DNA of 8,221 nucleotides from Chloroflexi bacterium RBG_16_51_16 (GCA_001796785.1 MGNL01000134.1:1-8221), one strand, 5' to 3'; numbered from the stretch's first letter, positions 1 to 6,386 are shown. Made by a program: numbers and translations. The notes: generated by a model not told the origin, from the letters alone.

Positions 1-81
1 ATCGCGGTGATGCTTCCGGAGAAATACCATGGGGTTTATACGGGGCATCCGAGGCTGAGGGAATTGATGGAGGCGGTATAA
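1..81 (+). CDS. C-terminal end of an unidentified protein (5' truncated by window)
   Basis: An open frame enters from the left edge in phase 1 and ends at TAA (79-81), giving 26 residues that finish with RLRELMEAV. The piece contains LPEKYHGVYTGHP and then a short charged helix-like tail, as is common at the end of a soluble enzyme. I do not recognise the family. The gene converges on the hydantoinase-family gene, whose stop lies 45 bases further on, and a GC-rich inverted repeat begins one base after this stop. That the frame is coding is inferred only from its openness to the window edge and its position. Confidence 0.5.
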   Translation: MAVMLPEKYHGVYTGHPRLRELMEAV

Positions 82-82
82 C

Positions 83-100
83 CCGGGCGGGATGGCCCGG
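83..100. other. GC-rich inverted repeat between convergent genes
   Basis: CCGGGC (83-88) pairs exactly with GCCCGG (95-100) around a six-base loop, in the 44-base gap between two convergent stop codons. The position suits a transcription end signal for either strand. However, neither side is followed by a T-run, so a classical intrinsic terminator is not supported. It could be a transcript-stabilising hairpin or part of a dispersed intergenic repeat: GGGCGGGATG occurs here at 85-94 and again at 4637-4646. Confidence 0.35.
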
Positions 101-125
101 CCCTTGGGAGTTGCTATGATATTAC

Positions 126-1538
126 CTAAACAAATTCGCTCTCGGAGCGTTTGAGGAATTGACCCTGCCCTGATTTCCCCAGCCACCTGTCTCCATCGAC
201 GATCAGCGAGCCGCGCAGGAAGACTTTTTCCGGATATCCCACCAGCTCCCAACCCTCGTAAAGGTTGTAATCCGTGCGGTGATGGGATAACGCGACCCCG
301 TAATTTACACGTTTATCCGGATCCCAGATGACGATGTCGGCATCCGAGCCAGGCAACAAGGCACCCTTGCGCGGATACATACCGAAAATTCGGGCAGGAT
401 TGGTGCTGGTGAGGGCGACAAATTGATTGGCGGTCAGCTTGCCATCACCCACACCGAACGTCCAAATAATTGGTAAACGGTCCTGCACGCCCGGCAAGCC
501 ATTGGGTATCTTTGTGAAATCGGTCAGGCCGAGTTCCTTACCCGGAATGGCAACTTGTTTTCCTTCATAAACGATAGACCGTGTACCGTCATAGAAGAAC
601 GGGCAATGATCGGTACCGAGAGTCTGGATAACTCCCTGGGATAAGCCCTCCCAGAGCCGTTGATGATCCACTTTGGAACGCATGGGAGGTGAACAGATCC
701 ATTTGGCGCCATCGGGTTTTCGCAGGTCAGCCTCGGTAAAGAATAAATACTGCGGACAGGTCTCCCCCATCACACGGGCACCGTGCTGGCGAGCATACTG
801 AACCATATCGACTTCACCGCCGACATTCATATGGACGATATACACCGGTGCACCGGTTTCAGCCGCCATACCCGCCACCCTCAATGTGGATTCGACAGCA
901 CCCCAGGCGGGCCGGGTCCGGGCATGCCACTCCGGGGTGACATGTCCGGCGGCGAGAGCCTCGGGTATCAAGACATCGATCACGTCACCGTTCTCGCAAT
1001 GCGCCATTACGAGCAAACCATTTTCAGCAGCAAGCCTCAATGTTTTGAAGATGCTGCCATCGTCGATGCGAAGGCGGCCGTTGTAGGCGGTGAAAACTTT
1101 CAGCGTGGTTATCCCCAGATCTTTTAGCGACGGGATTTCAGCAGCCAGGCGGTCATCGAACCGGGTCAGATTCATGTGGAAGGAGTAATCAATAGCAGCC
1201 TTGGCGGCTTTTTTCATCCACAATTCCACAGAATATTTAAAACCCTGAGGTTCGAGGACGACAAAATCCATGACGGTTGTCGTCCCACCAAATGCGGCAG
1301 CCTTATGACCAGTGTAGTGATCGTCGGAGGAGACCGTGCCGAACATGGGAAGATCAAAGTGGGTATGGGGGTCGATGCCACCGGGGAGGATCAGTTTACC
1401 AGACGCATCGATCACTTGTTGATTGTCAGACGTGATATTTTGTTCAATCCGCGAGATCCGTTCACCCTCGATCAGAATATCCGCATTGAAGGATTGGGTA
1501 TCCGTGATGAGGGTTCCACCTTTGATGACGAAGGGCAT
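126..1538 (-). CDS. Dihydropyrimidinase / D-hydantoinase family cyclic amidohydrolase
   Basis: This 470-residue metal-dependent hydrolase is of normal length for the cytosolic dihydropyrimidinase/hydantoinase family, which opens cyclic ureides such as dihydrouracil or 5-substituted hydantoins to N-carbamoyl amino acids. The binuclear-metal set is complete: HxH in DPHTHFD (H58, H60), the lysine normally carboxylated in TTLKVFTAY (K147), H180 in MAHCENGD, H236 in IVHMN and D310 in GTDHCPFF. The family tyrosine Y152 follows the lysine, and the FTKIPNG loop (341-347) and C-terminal DADIVIWDP segment are present. The ATG at 1536-1538 gives the usual N-terminus and has AGGGGAG five bases upstream. 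It overlaps the preceding stop as TAATG, which suggests translational coupling. The lysine loop reads FTAYNG where many dihydropyrimidinases have FMAYK, so the exact substrate is open (dihydropyrimidine, hydantoin or another imide). Family assignment is very secure; substrate is not. Confidence 0.95.
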   Translation of the reverse strand: MPFVIKGGTLITDTQSFNADILIEGERISRIEQNITSDNQQVIDASGKLILPGGIDPHTHFDLPMFGTVSSDDHYTGHKAAAFGGTTTVMDFVVLEPQGFKYSVELWMKKAAKAAIDYSFHMNLTRFDDRLAAEIPSLKDLGITTLKVFTAYNGRLRIDDGSIFKTLRLAAENGLLVMAHCENGDVIDVLIPEALAAGHVTPEWHARTRPAWGAVESTLRVAGMAAETGAPVYIVHMNVGGEVDMVQYARQHGARVMGETCPQYLFFTEADLRKPDGAKWICSPPMRSKVDHQRLWEGLSQGVIQTLGTDHCPFFYDGTRSIVYEGKQVAIPGKELGLTDFTKIPNGLPGVQDRLPIIWTFGVGDGKLTANQFVALTSTNPARIFGMYPRKGALLPGSDADIVIWDPDKRVNYGVALSHHRTDYNLYEGWELVGYPEKVFLRGSLIVDGDRWLGKSGQGQFLKRSESEFV

Positions 1539-1810
1539 TACTTCTCCCCTAATGGGCTAAAGCCGCGACCGAAAACTCCCTGGACAGGCGAAAGGACGAC
1601 GAATGCATTTTTGTCGACTTCGGCCACGATCGACCTGAGGTGGGCTGTCCCGGTGACCGTCAGGGTTGATCTCTGCTGTCGCCAGAGATAGTTCCGGAAC
1701 ATCTCAGCACGGAAGATACGAATCCTGGCAGCATCCAATTTGCCGTCCCTTAACTCATGACCGCGGAAGCTCCAAACGGTCGCCAATGCAGATCGAGCCT
1801 GGTTCGCCAT
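1538..1810 (-). pseudogene. Probable relic of the C-terminal DUF2179 domain of a YitT-family protein
   Basis: A 90-codon frame starts at ATG 1810 and ends at TAA (1538-1540). Its last third reads LRSIVAEVDKNAFVVLSP and then VFGRGFSPL. That resembles the C-terminus of YitT-type membrane proteins (DUF2179), where a helix, a D-x-x-AF strand and a final G-x-GF turn are typical. None of the membrane helices that precede this domain in YitT are present. In the neighbouring minus-strand frame, 1663-1695 encodes GTISGDSRDQP, which resembles the G-x-[YF]-S-G-x-x-R segment normally found just before this part of DUF2179. A frameshift near 1660-1695 in a truncated ancestor would explain both pieces. The frame can also be opened from a TTG at 1843, overlapping the permease, but that codon has no ribosome site. 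The alternative is a genuine small protein in the operon. The resemblance is from memory of the family and was not searched. Confidence 0.42.
1544..1550 (-). promoter_or_regulatory. Shine-Dalgarno site of the hydantoinase-family gene
   Basis: On the minus strand AGGGGAG stands five bases before the ATG at 1538. It lies inside the last codons of the upstream frame, which ends at TAA overlapping the start. This supports the ATG at 1538 and suggests that ribosomes can pass from one frame to the next. Confidence 0.7.
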
Positions 1811-1830
1811 ACCTAATTCCCATTCATTCA

Positions 1831-3663
1831 CTAAAGATTCCAAAAAAGAATCATACCAGCATACAAGCCCAACAGGACGACCACCAACAGCCCAAAACCT
1901 ATTCGAAAGAAGTCAGACGATCGATAATTTCCAGGTCCCATGATAAGCAGGTTGATAGGATGGGCAATCGGAGTCAGGAAGGAGGCAGAACAACCGATGG
2001 CGGTTGCGACCGCGATCGCCTGTGGATTGGTGTGAAGGTGGATGGCGGCGCTGATGGCAATGGGGCCGACCACGAAGACCGCGGCCTGACTTCCCATGAC
2101 CTGGGTAAGTGCGGCAGAAAGCAGGAAGGCGGAGGCAGACAAGCCAAGCGGTCCCTGCACCCCTATCGCTTCGAGAACATTCCGGCCGATTAAGTCGGCG
2201 AGTCCTGTGTGGACCATGGCGAGGCTGGCAGCGTACATTCCGGCGATGGAGAAAATGATCTGCCATTCTATGGAACGATAGACATCCTGGAGAGGAAGGT
2301 ATCCAAGAAGAACAGTCATCAAAGCGGCTGCCATCACCGCGAGATAGATCGGCAATCCTAAAAGAGCAAGAAGAATCGCAGAGAAGAATAAAAGAATGCT
2401 AACGAAAGCCCGGAAGCGCGGGATCGGACGTGAGGCGGGATCTGCTTCGAAGATGACAAGATTTGGATTGGAGCGCAAATCCCGGATTCTAGATTGTGGT
2501 CCGACCATTAATAAGGAATCACCTGCTTCCAGGGCCTGGCTGGCGACGTCGGTGCGATGACTTCGCTGGCCCCGGAGCAACGCGATGGCTAAGAAGCCAT
2601 AGCGCCCATGAAAATTAAGATCCTTGAGGGTCTTCCCAACATAAAGTGAATGAGGCGCGAGGATCGTCTCTATCAAAGTCAATCCAAAAGTGGTCAGAGA
2701 GTGGTTCTCCGGCTTCAACCGGAAACCCATTTGATTAAGGGTCATCACCCTTTCCTCACGGCCCACGACCAGAAGGATATCATCAGGCTGGAGGATTTCT
2801 GATAAAAAGGGAACGAAGAAGGCGTTCCGACCATGCCGTATGGCGGCAATCACGATCCCATATTTTTCACCAATGCCGCAGCGCTGAATCGATTGACCAA
2901 CTAGAGCCGAATCGGGTTCGAGGCGGGCTTCCCAAAGGCGCTCACCCACCGCATATAAATCCTCTAATTCGGCGCTGGCGCGACGCGCGATGGATTGTTC
3001 CGGACCCGGCTCACGAACGGGCAGCAGACGGGTCCCGAACAGCATCATATATGCAATACCCAGAAGCGCGATCAAACCACCTGTTAATGCGAAGGAAAGA
3101 AGATCCAAAGGCGCTTGCGCCGGTTCTGCTGCGGTCAATAAATTACTCACCACTATATTCGCGGTCGTAAAATATGTAGCCATACCTCCCAATGCGGTGC
3201 CAAATGCAACCGGGATCAATAATTTACTGGCACGAATTTTCGACTGGCGTACAACATGCATGGCGCTGGGTAATAGCAGGGCGCCCACCATAACATTATT
3301 CATGAACAATGAAAGCAACGCGGAGGTCAGGGTAAATAAAAAGACCAATCGGACTACCGAGTTTTTACCCACCAGCGAGAGGCGCTTGCCGATCCACAGA
3401 ACGACCCCGTTGTGGATCAAGGTCTGGGTGAGAATAAATAATCCAATCAAAGTAATCACGACAGGCTGACTGAAACCGGAGATCGCGATCAGCGGTGCAG
3501 AGGGAGACCGGGAATCGCTGAGAAGATCCAATCCAAGGAACTGTGCCAATCCCAACACCACAATCAAAAATAATCCGGCAATGTCCAACCGCCAACGATT
3601 GACCATCACCAATAGAAGCGGGAGGGTAAAAACAATCACCACAAACCACATTTGGGGAGTCAT
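1831..3663 (-). CDS. SLC13/DASS-type permease with two RCK_C (TrkA_C) domains
   Basis: This 610-residue inner-membrane protein has the layout of the long SLC13 permeases. There are about six hydrophobic segments (roughly 6-44, 61-84, 101-137, 148-178, 187-211), then two cytosolic RCK_C domains (about 235-313 and 331-405, each with a conserved glycine/hydrophobic core ending in DILLVVG or DSLLMVG), then the second membrane half (about 416-608). First-half signature SLFMNNVMVGALLLP (118-132) and second-half signature SFLTPIAHPIN...MGPGNY (561-580) are those of the family, which imports anions such as sulfate or dicarboxylates, usually with Na+. The second half shows TQVMGSQAA (520-528) where many relatives have an Asn-containing motif. 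The start ATG (3661-3663) gives the usual N-terminus but has no visible Shine-Dalgarno site. The gene is the first of the minus-strand group that ends with the hydantoinase-family enzyme. RCK_C domains suggest gating by a small ligand; the substrate is unknown. Confidence 0.92.
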   Translation of the reverse strand: MTPQMWFVVIVFTLPLLLVMVNRWRLDIAGLFLIVVLGLAQFLGLDLLSDSRSPSAPLIAISGFSQPVVITLIGLFILTQTLIHNGVVLWIGKRLSLVGKNSVVRLVFLFTLTSALLSLFMNNVMVGALLLPSAMHVVRQSKIRASKLLIPVAFGTALGGMATYFTTANIVVSNLLTAAEPAQAPLDLLSFALTGGLIALLGIAYMMLFGTRLLPVREPGPEQSIARRASAELEDLYAVGERLWEARLEPDSALVGQSIQRCGIGEKYGIVIAAIRHGRNAFFVPFLSEILQPDDILLVVGREERVMTLNQMGFRLKPENHSLTTFGLTLIETILAPHSLYVGKTLKDLNFHGRYGFLAIALLRGQRSHRTDVASQALEAGDSLLMVGPQSRIRDLRSNPNLVIFEADPASRPIPRFRAFVSILLFFSAILLALLGLPIYLAVMAAALMTVLLGYLPLQDVYRSIEWQIIFSIAGMYAASLAMVHTGLADLIGRNVLEAIGVQGPLGLSASAFLLSAALTQVMGSQAAVFVVGPIAISAAIHLHTNPQAIAVATAIGCSASFLTPIAHPINLLIMGPGNYRSSDFFRIGFGLLVVVLLGLYAGMILFWNL

Positions 3664-3693
3664 GATTTATTGATGAAAGATACGAATTCTGAA

Positions 3694-3705
3694 CTTCATA
3701 TGAAG
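3694..3705. promoter_or_regulatory. Perfect 12-base palindrome, possible operator upstream of the permease
   Basis: CTTCATATGAAG is self-complementary over 12 bases and sits about 30 bases upstream of the permease start codon, a typical distance for a site covering or bordering a promoter. A dimeric regulator is a reasonable guess but no family consensus is recognised. Chance occurrence in an AT-rich stretch is possible. Confidence 0.25.
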
Positions 3706-3824
3706 CGAACAATCGCGGTTCATGGCCTAACCCGACCTAAGACTGCATCTTGTAATCGGAGTTGAGATTGGTTTACTTCGGGCAGTGCCATAAGGCGTCG
3801 TAATCAATCGAGGCTATAAGGATA

Positions 3825-3850
3825 GGTTGGAGCGGCCATCTGGCCGAACC
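3825..3850. other. GC-rich hairpin
   Basis: CGGCC (3833-3837) pairs with GGCCG (3842-3846) around ATCT. The stem can be extended by GGTT (3825-3828) with AACC (3847-3850) across a four-base bulge on the left side. No T-run follows on either strand, so terminator activity is not shown. It may end the upstream minus-strand transcript or shape the permease leader. Confidence 0.3.
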
Positions 3851-3912
3851 CCACTAATATCATCAAAGTTCAGAGAGGAAAGAATTGCACAAAAGTTGAG
3901 GCGTACTCATCA

Positions 3913-3950
3913 GAATCCGATTCATAAATACGATATCTAGATTCGGATTC
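3913..3950. other. Long inverted repeat downstream of the 200-residue protein gene
   Basis: GAATCCGATTC (3913-3923) and GATTCGGATTC (3940-3950) form an 11-base stem with one mismatch around a 16-base AT-rich loop. The stem lies 26 bases past the stop codon of the minus-strand gene at 3977. This fits a transcript-end hairpin or a protein-binding dyad. Only a weak T-rich stretch follows further downstream on the minus strand, so an intrinsic terminator is uncertain. Confidence 0.35.
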
Positions 3951-3976
3951 AGGCGACCCGGTGCGATACTTTTCCT

Positions 3977-4579
3977 CTACCATTCAGCTTCGAGTGACAC
4001 GCGTGCGTCTTCCGGATCATGAGGATCATAATCTCCGGAAGAATCTTTAATCCCGAGCAGAGCCATCAAGATTTCCGGTGGGATATCCGCCTCAGGCAAA
4101 CCCGTTGAATAGGCCTGCTGGTTCGCTGCCCTTTCGCGGAGCGAGAGCCAGAGCTGCTGACGTTCATCCGCCTGGACAACCAGGTCGTTCAAGATACGAG
4201 CCAGAAGAATGTATTCACCGGTCGTGTAAAGAAAGGTGAGACGTTTCCATTTATCGGCGAGGATGGGATTGTCCAGTTTTTCGAGGGGGCCGAGCTGGAG
4301 CTTGTAATATTCCTCAGCCGCGCGGGGGTGGTCAGACTCGTCACGCAGCAGTTCGAGGCGGGTGGTCAATTCGTGACCGAGCATGGGAGCGATGAATTCG
4401 ATGCGACCACCCTGGTCACCGAAACTGGATGGCTGGTAAAAGGCGAGGTAATCAACAGCCACGACCTTGGGCGCGGTCCGCAGGGGGATGCGATACCAAC
4501 CCAGCAGGCGTGCAAACTCGAGGTCCCGGGGTGTTGGCAGCAGGCAGACCATGACCAGGTCCGAGGGTTTGAGGGGCAT
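3977..4579 (-). CDS. Conserved-looking hypothetical protein, 200 residues, leaderless start
   Basis: I cannot assign a function. The protein is soluble, with no signal peptide or membrane segment. An N-terminal half (about 1-75) is rich in beta-type residues, with PTPRDLEFARLLGWYRIPL (16-34) followed by VVAVDYLAFYQPS (39-51) and FIAPMLGHEL. The C-terminal half (about 85-150) looks helical and charged and includes PILADKWKRLTFLYTTGEY (104-122). An acidic tail follows. The start at ATG 4577-4579 has no ribosome site, but TATAAT lies six bases before it, as expected for a leaderless mRNA; the next in-frame ATG (codon 10) has no better context. The PLP enzyme gene ends 142 bases upstream on the same strand. 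The pattern of aromatic and charged residues looks like a conserved protein rather than a chance frame, and the name rests on that only. Confidence 0.8.
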   Translation of the reverse strand: MPLKPSDLVMVCLLPTPRDLEFARLLGWYRIPLRTAPKVVAVDYLAFYQPSSFGDQGGRIEFIAPMLGHELTTRLELLRDESDHPRAAEEYYKLQLGPLEKLDNPILADKWKRLTFLYTTGEYILLARILNDLVVQADERQQLWLSLRERAANQQAYSTGLPEADIPPEILMALLGIKDSSGDYDPHDPEDARVSLEAEW

Positions 4580-4721
4580 GAATTAATTATAAGACCACTG
4601 GAGGGGAAAGGCCGTCCGGATGGATTGCATAGTCCTGGGCGGGATGACCCCGTCGCTGCGGTTTGAAATGGCATGAGTGGGAGGATCCTGCCCCTACAGG
4701 TTGCGGTGACGGAAAATTGAG
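4580..4721. other. Intergenic gap between the PLP enzyme and the 200-residue protein
   Basis: There is no gene in these 142 bases. They carry the promoter of the downstream protein (4586-4591), a small hairpin CGGG-ATGAC-CCCG (4640-4652) and a second weak one, CCTG-CCCCTA-CAGG (4687-4700). GGGCGGGATG at 4637-4646 repeats a string found at 85-94. These GC-rich short dyads resemble fragments of a dispersed intergenic repeat, but only two partial copies can be seen. Confidence 0.35.
4586..4591 (-). promoter_or_regulatory. -10 box for a leaderless transcript of the 200-residue protein
   Basis: The minus strand reads TATAAT, an exact sigma-70-type -10 hexamer, followed by six bases and then the ATG at 4579. 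Transcription would start at or next to the first base of the start codon, so no Shine-Dalgarno site is needed, and none is seen. The -35 position about 17 bases upstream is GC-rich and matches poorly. Confidence 0.5.
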
Positions 4722-6191
4722 TTAATTAAGAAGACCAACCTCGGAATTAAATTCCATGATCAATTGATCGATCTGATCCGCCTGTCCCTGGACGGCGGTC
4801 CAGTAATCCGGTTGATGCCACTGAGCATGGATCTCCTCATAGGTACGACCCTGCTGCTCGACCCAGGTGTAGTATTTCAGGTTGTGGACGCGGCGTCGGT
4901 CGGTGTAGCGCAACTCGAGCAGGTTGTCTGTCGATTGTCCATGCAGGTAATGGGCGAAATCCGCTGCGGCATCTTGTTCGGTGTATGGGCCGAATTCCTG
5001 GTGCATCTCATGCAGACGTGAGCGATACAATTCCATCGAATCGGTCAGGATGGTGAGCATAATGTCGCTGCCCGTCATTTCATAGTATTTGGCGGTTTTG
5101 ATGGCAGATAAAACATTGGAAATACCGGAAAATCCAAGCAGATCGAGCTGACCAACAAGTGCCTCAGGGACTCCACGGTCGACGAGGTGAGAGCGACCGA
5201 TCTCCTCGTTGAAGAGGCGGGACAAATTCACGACAGCCTGGTCGTCGATGGCAACGACCACATCGGTATTTTTAACATTATGGATCCACGGCACATGCTT
5301 ATCGCCGATACCCTCGATACGATGGGCACCGAAACCATTTTCCAACAAGGTGGGGCACTGGAGAGCTTCACTGGCGACGATCTTGCTGTCCGGGTACAGG
5401 TTTTTCATGTAATCGCCGCTGGCGATGGTGCCGGCCGAGCCGGTGGCGGAGGCCATACCGCGATATCGATCCCCGGGTCGCATGACTTTTTTAAAAACTT
5501 CTTCCATGGCATGACCGGTGACCTCAAAGTGCCAGAGGTAATTGCCGAATTCCTCGAACTGGTTGAAGATCATTAGATCCTGACCGGATTTGCGCAGCTC
5601 CCAGCATTTGTCAAAGATCTCCTTGACATTCGATTCCGATCCCGGGGTCTTGATGGTCTCTCCGGCGATGTTCGACAGCCATTCGAAGCGTTCTTTAGAC
5701 ATTCCCTCCGGCAGGATGGCGATCGATTCGCAAGCCAGCAAGGCTGAATCATATGCACCCCCACGGCAGTAATTCCCGGTTGATGGCCAGACAGCTTTCT
5801 GGGTGGTGGGATCAAATTGTCCAGTAACGAGCCGCGGCACCAGACAGGAGAAGGCTGCACCAACCTTGTGAGCGCCAGTGGGAAACCACTTGCCAACGAG
5901 GACGATGATGCGAGCTGGTACACCCGTTAATGAGGAGGGCAGCTCGAGGAAGTTCACATCCCCGAATGTGCCGCCGGAAGCCTGGGGTGAATTGTGCCAG
6001 TTGATGCGGAACAGATTGCGCGGGTGTACATCCCACAGGCCGATCGTTTTCAGTTCATCCTTGATCTTAGAAGGGATTTTTGAAGGATCCTTCATCTGGG
6101 CATAAGTAGGGACAATGATGCCGCGCTCGCGGGCGCGCTGAACCGCGCGCTTCCGGCGGTCTTTCTGGATCGTAAGGTCAATCTTACTCAT
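4722..6191 (-). CDS. PLP-dependent fold-type II lyase/synthase, tryptophan synthase beta-like
   Basis: This 489-residue cytosolic enzyme belongs to the PLP fold-type II (tryptophan synthase beta / cysteine synthase) superfamily. The expected elements appear in order: the PLP-binding lysine in PTGAHKVGA (K109), the substrate loop STGNYCRGGAY (137-147), corresponding to the T-S-G-N loop of cysteine synthases, and the glycine-rich phosphate cradle ATGSAGTIASG (249-259). It is longer than cysteine synthases (about 310 residues) and TrpB (about 400): about 70 N-terminal residues precede the catalytic core, and a charged, Tyr/Trp-rich C-terminal region of about 110 residues follows. The ATG at 6189-6191 has AGGAG six bases upstream and a TATAAT box, which fixes the start. 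No trpA or other biosynthetic partner is adjacent. Related proteins are usually annotated only as PLP-dependent beta-type subunits, so beta-replacement or elimination on an amino acid is expected but the substrate is unknown. Confidence 0.88.
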   Translation of the reverse strand: MSKIDLTIQKDRRKRAVQRARERGIIVPTYAQMKDPSKIPSKIKDELKTIGLWDVHPRNLFRINWHNSPQASGGTFGDVNFLELPSSLTGVPARIIVLVGKWFPTGAHKVGAAFSCLVPRLVTGQFDPTTQKAVWPSTGNYCRGGAYDSALLACESIAILPEGMSKERFEWLSNIAGETIKTPGSESNVKEIFDKCWELRKSGQDLMIFNQFEEFGNYLWHFEVTGHAMEEVFKKVMRPGDRYRGMASATGSAGTIASGDYMKNLYPDSKIVASEALQCPTLLENGFGAHRIEGIGDKHVPWIHNVKNTDVVVAIDDQAVVNLSRLFNEEIGRSHLVDRGVPEALVGQLDLLGFSGISNVLSAIKTAKYYEMTGSDIMLTILTDSMELYRSRLHEMHQEFGPYTEQDAAADFAHYLHGQSTDNLLELRYTDRRRVHNLKYYTWVEQQGRTYEEIHAQWHQPDYWTAVQGQADQIDQLIMEFNSEVGLLN

Positions 6192-6197
6192 GAGAAT

Positions 6198-6202
6198 CTC
6201 CT
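6198..6202 (-). promoter_or_regulatory. Shine-Dalgarno site of the PLP enzyme gene
   Basis: AGGAG on the minus strand lies six bases before the ATG at 6191 and selects this start codon. Confidence 0.75.
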
Positions 6203-6225
6203 GCTAAAGTTGTCTGACAAATTGG

Positions 6226-6231
6226 ATTATA
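6226..6231 (-). promoter_or_regulatory. -10 box of the PLP enzyme promoter
   Basis: The minus strand carries an exact TATAAT 34 bases before the start codon, predicting a leader of about 28 bases that contains the AGGAG site. The upstream -35 region is not a good match: TTGAGG is spaced about 20 bases away and TTGTGA about 12, so activator help or an unusual spacing is possible. Confidence 0.5.
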
Positions 6232-6271
6232 TCGCACAACAAATCACAACCCCTCAAATAACAATCCACAC

Positions 6272-6300
6272 TTGATTTTCAATAAAAATGAAAGTAAAGT
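6272..6300 (+). promoter_or_regulatory. Candidate promoter of the + strand membrane protein pair
   Basis: TTGATT (6272-6277) and TAAAGT (6295-6300) each match the sigma-70 hexamers at four of six positions and are separated by exactly 17 bases. They lie in the divergent gap, about 85 bases before the first + strand start codon. The match is moderate and the A-rich spacer makes chance similarity possible. Confidence 0.35.
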
Positions 6301-6373
6301 AAGACCGGCTTTAGGGTTGGTGGGAATCATACGTTGAGGAACCAATCAGACAATTCGGTTATCTGAAACAATC

Positions 6374-6380
6374 GAGGAGG
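6374..6380 (+). promoter_or_regulatory. Shine-Dalgarno site of the 233-residue membrane protein gene
   Basis: GAGGAGG ends six bases before the ATG at 6387. It is the strongest ribosome site in the window and fixes the start. Confidence 0.8.
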
Positions 6381-6386
6381 AATTAT

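Larger units (their letters stand above)
3664..3976. other. Intergenic region of 313 bases with inverted repeats; probable permease control region
   Basis: No credible gene lies here. The region holds the 3' flank of the 200-residue protein gene and the 5' flank of the permease, both on the minus strand. Three structures are visible: a 12-base perfect palindrome at 3694-3705, a GC-rich hairpin at 3825-3850, and an 11-base inverted repeat with one mismatch at 3913-3950. I found no convincing -35/-10 pair for the permease and no T-run terminator. Confidence 0.6.

Noticed and set aside
83..100. Intrinsic terminator between convergent genes
   Set aside because: The stem is strong but there is no T-run on either side, so I kept it only as an inverted repeat.
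783..1691. Long + strand open frames opposite the hydantoinase-family gene (783-1127 and 1176-1691)
   Set aside because: They lie opposite a gene with complete catalytic motifs, have no ribosome site and show no recognisable protein character.
1811..1843. TTG start at 1843 for the small frame upstream of the hydrolase
   Set aside because: There is no Shine-Dalgarno site before it and it would overlap the permease end. The ATG at 1810, with GGGA seven bases upstream, is the better start if the frame is translated at all.
1666..2193. + strand open frame of 175 codons opposite the 3' end of the permease
   Set aside because: Its protein is low in hydrophobic residues and rich in Gly, Asp and Arg, as expected for the antisense of a membrane protein. 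The minus-strand frame carries the SLC13 signature.
4366..4674. Minus-strand frame of 102 codons overlapping the 200-residue protein start
   Set aside because: It is out of frame with the protein that has the TATAAT-linked start, it is Ser/Pro-rich with no motif, and it spans the promoter.
126..6191. A defence island or mobile element
   Set aside because: No nuclease, helicase, transposase, integrase, toxin-antitoxin or phage signature is visible, and the identified genes are metabolic or transport genes.
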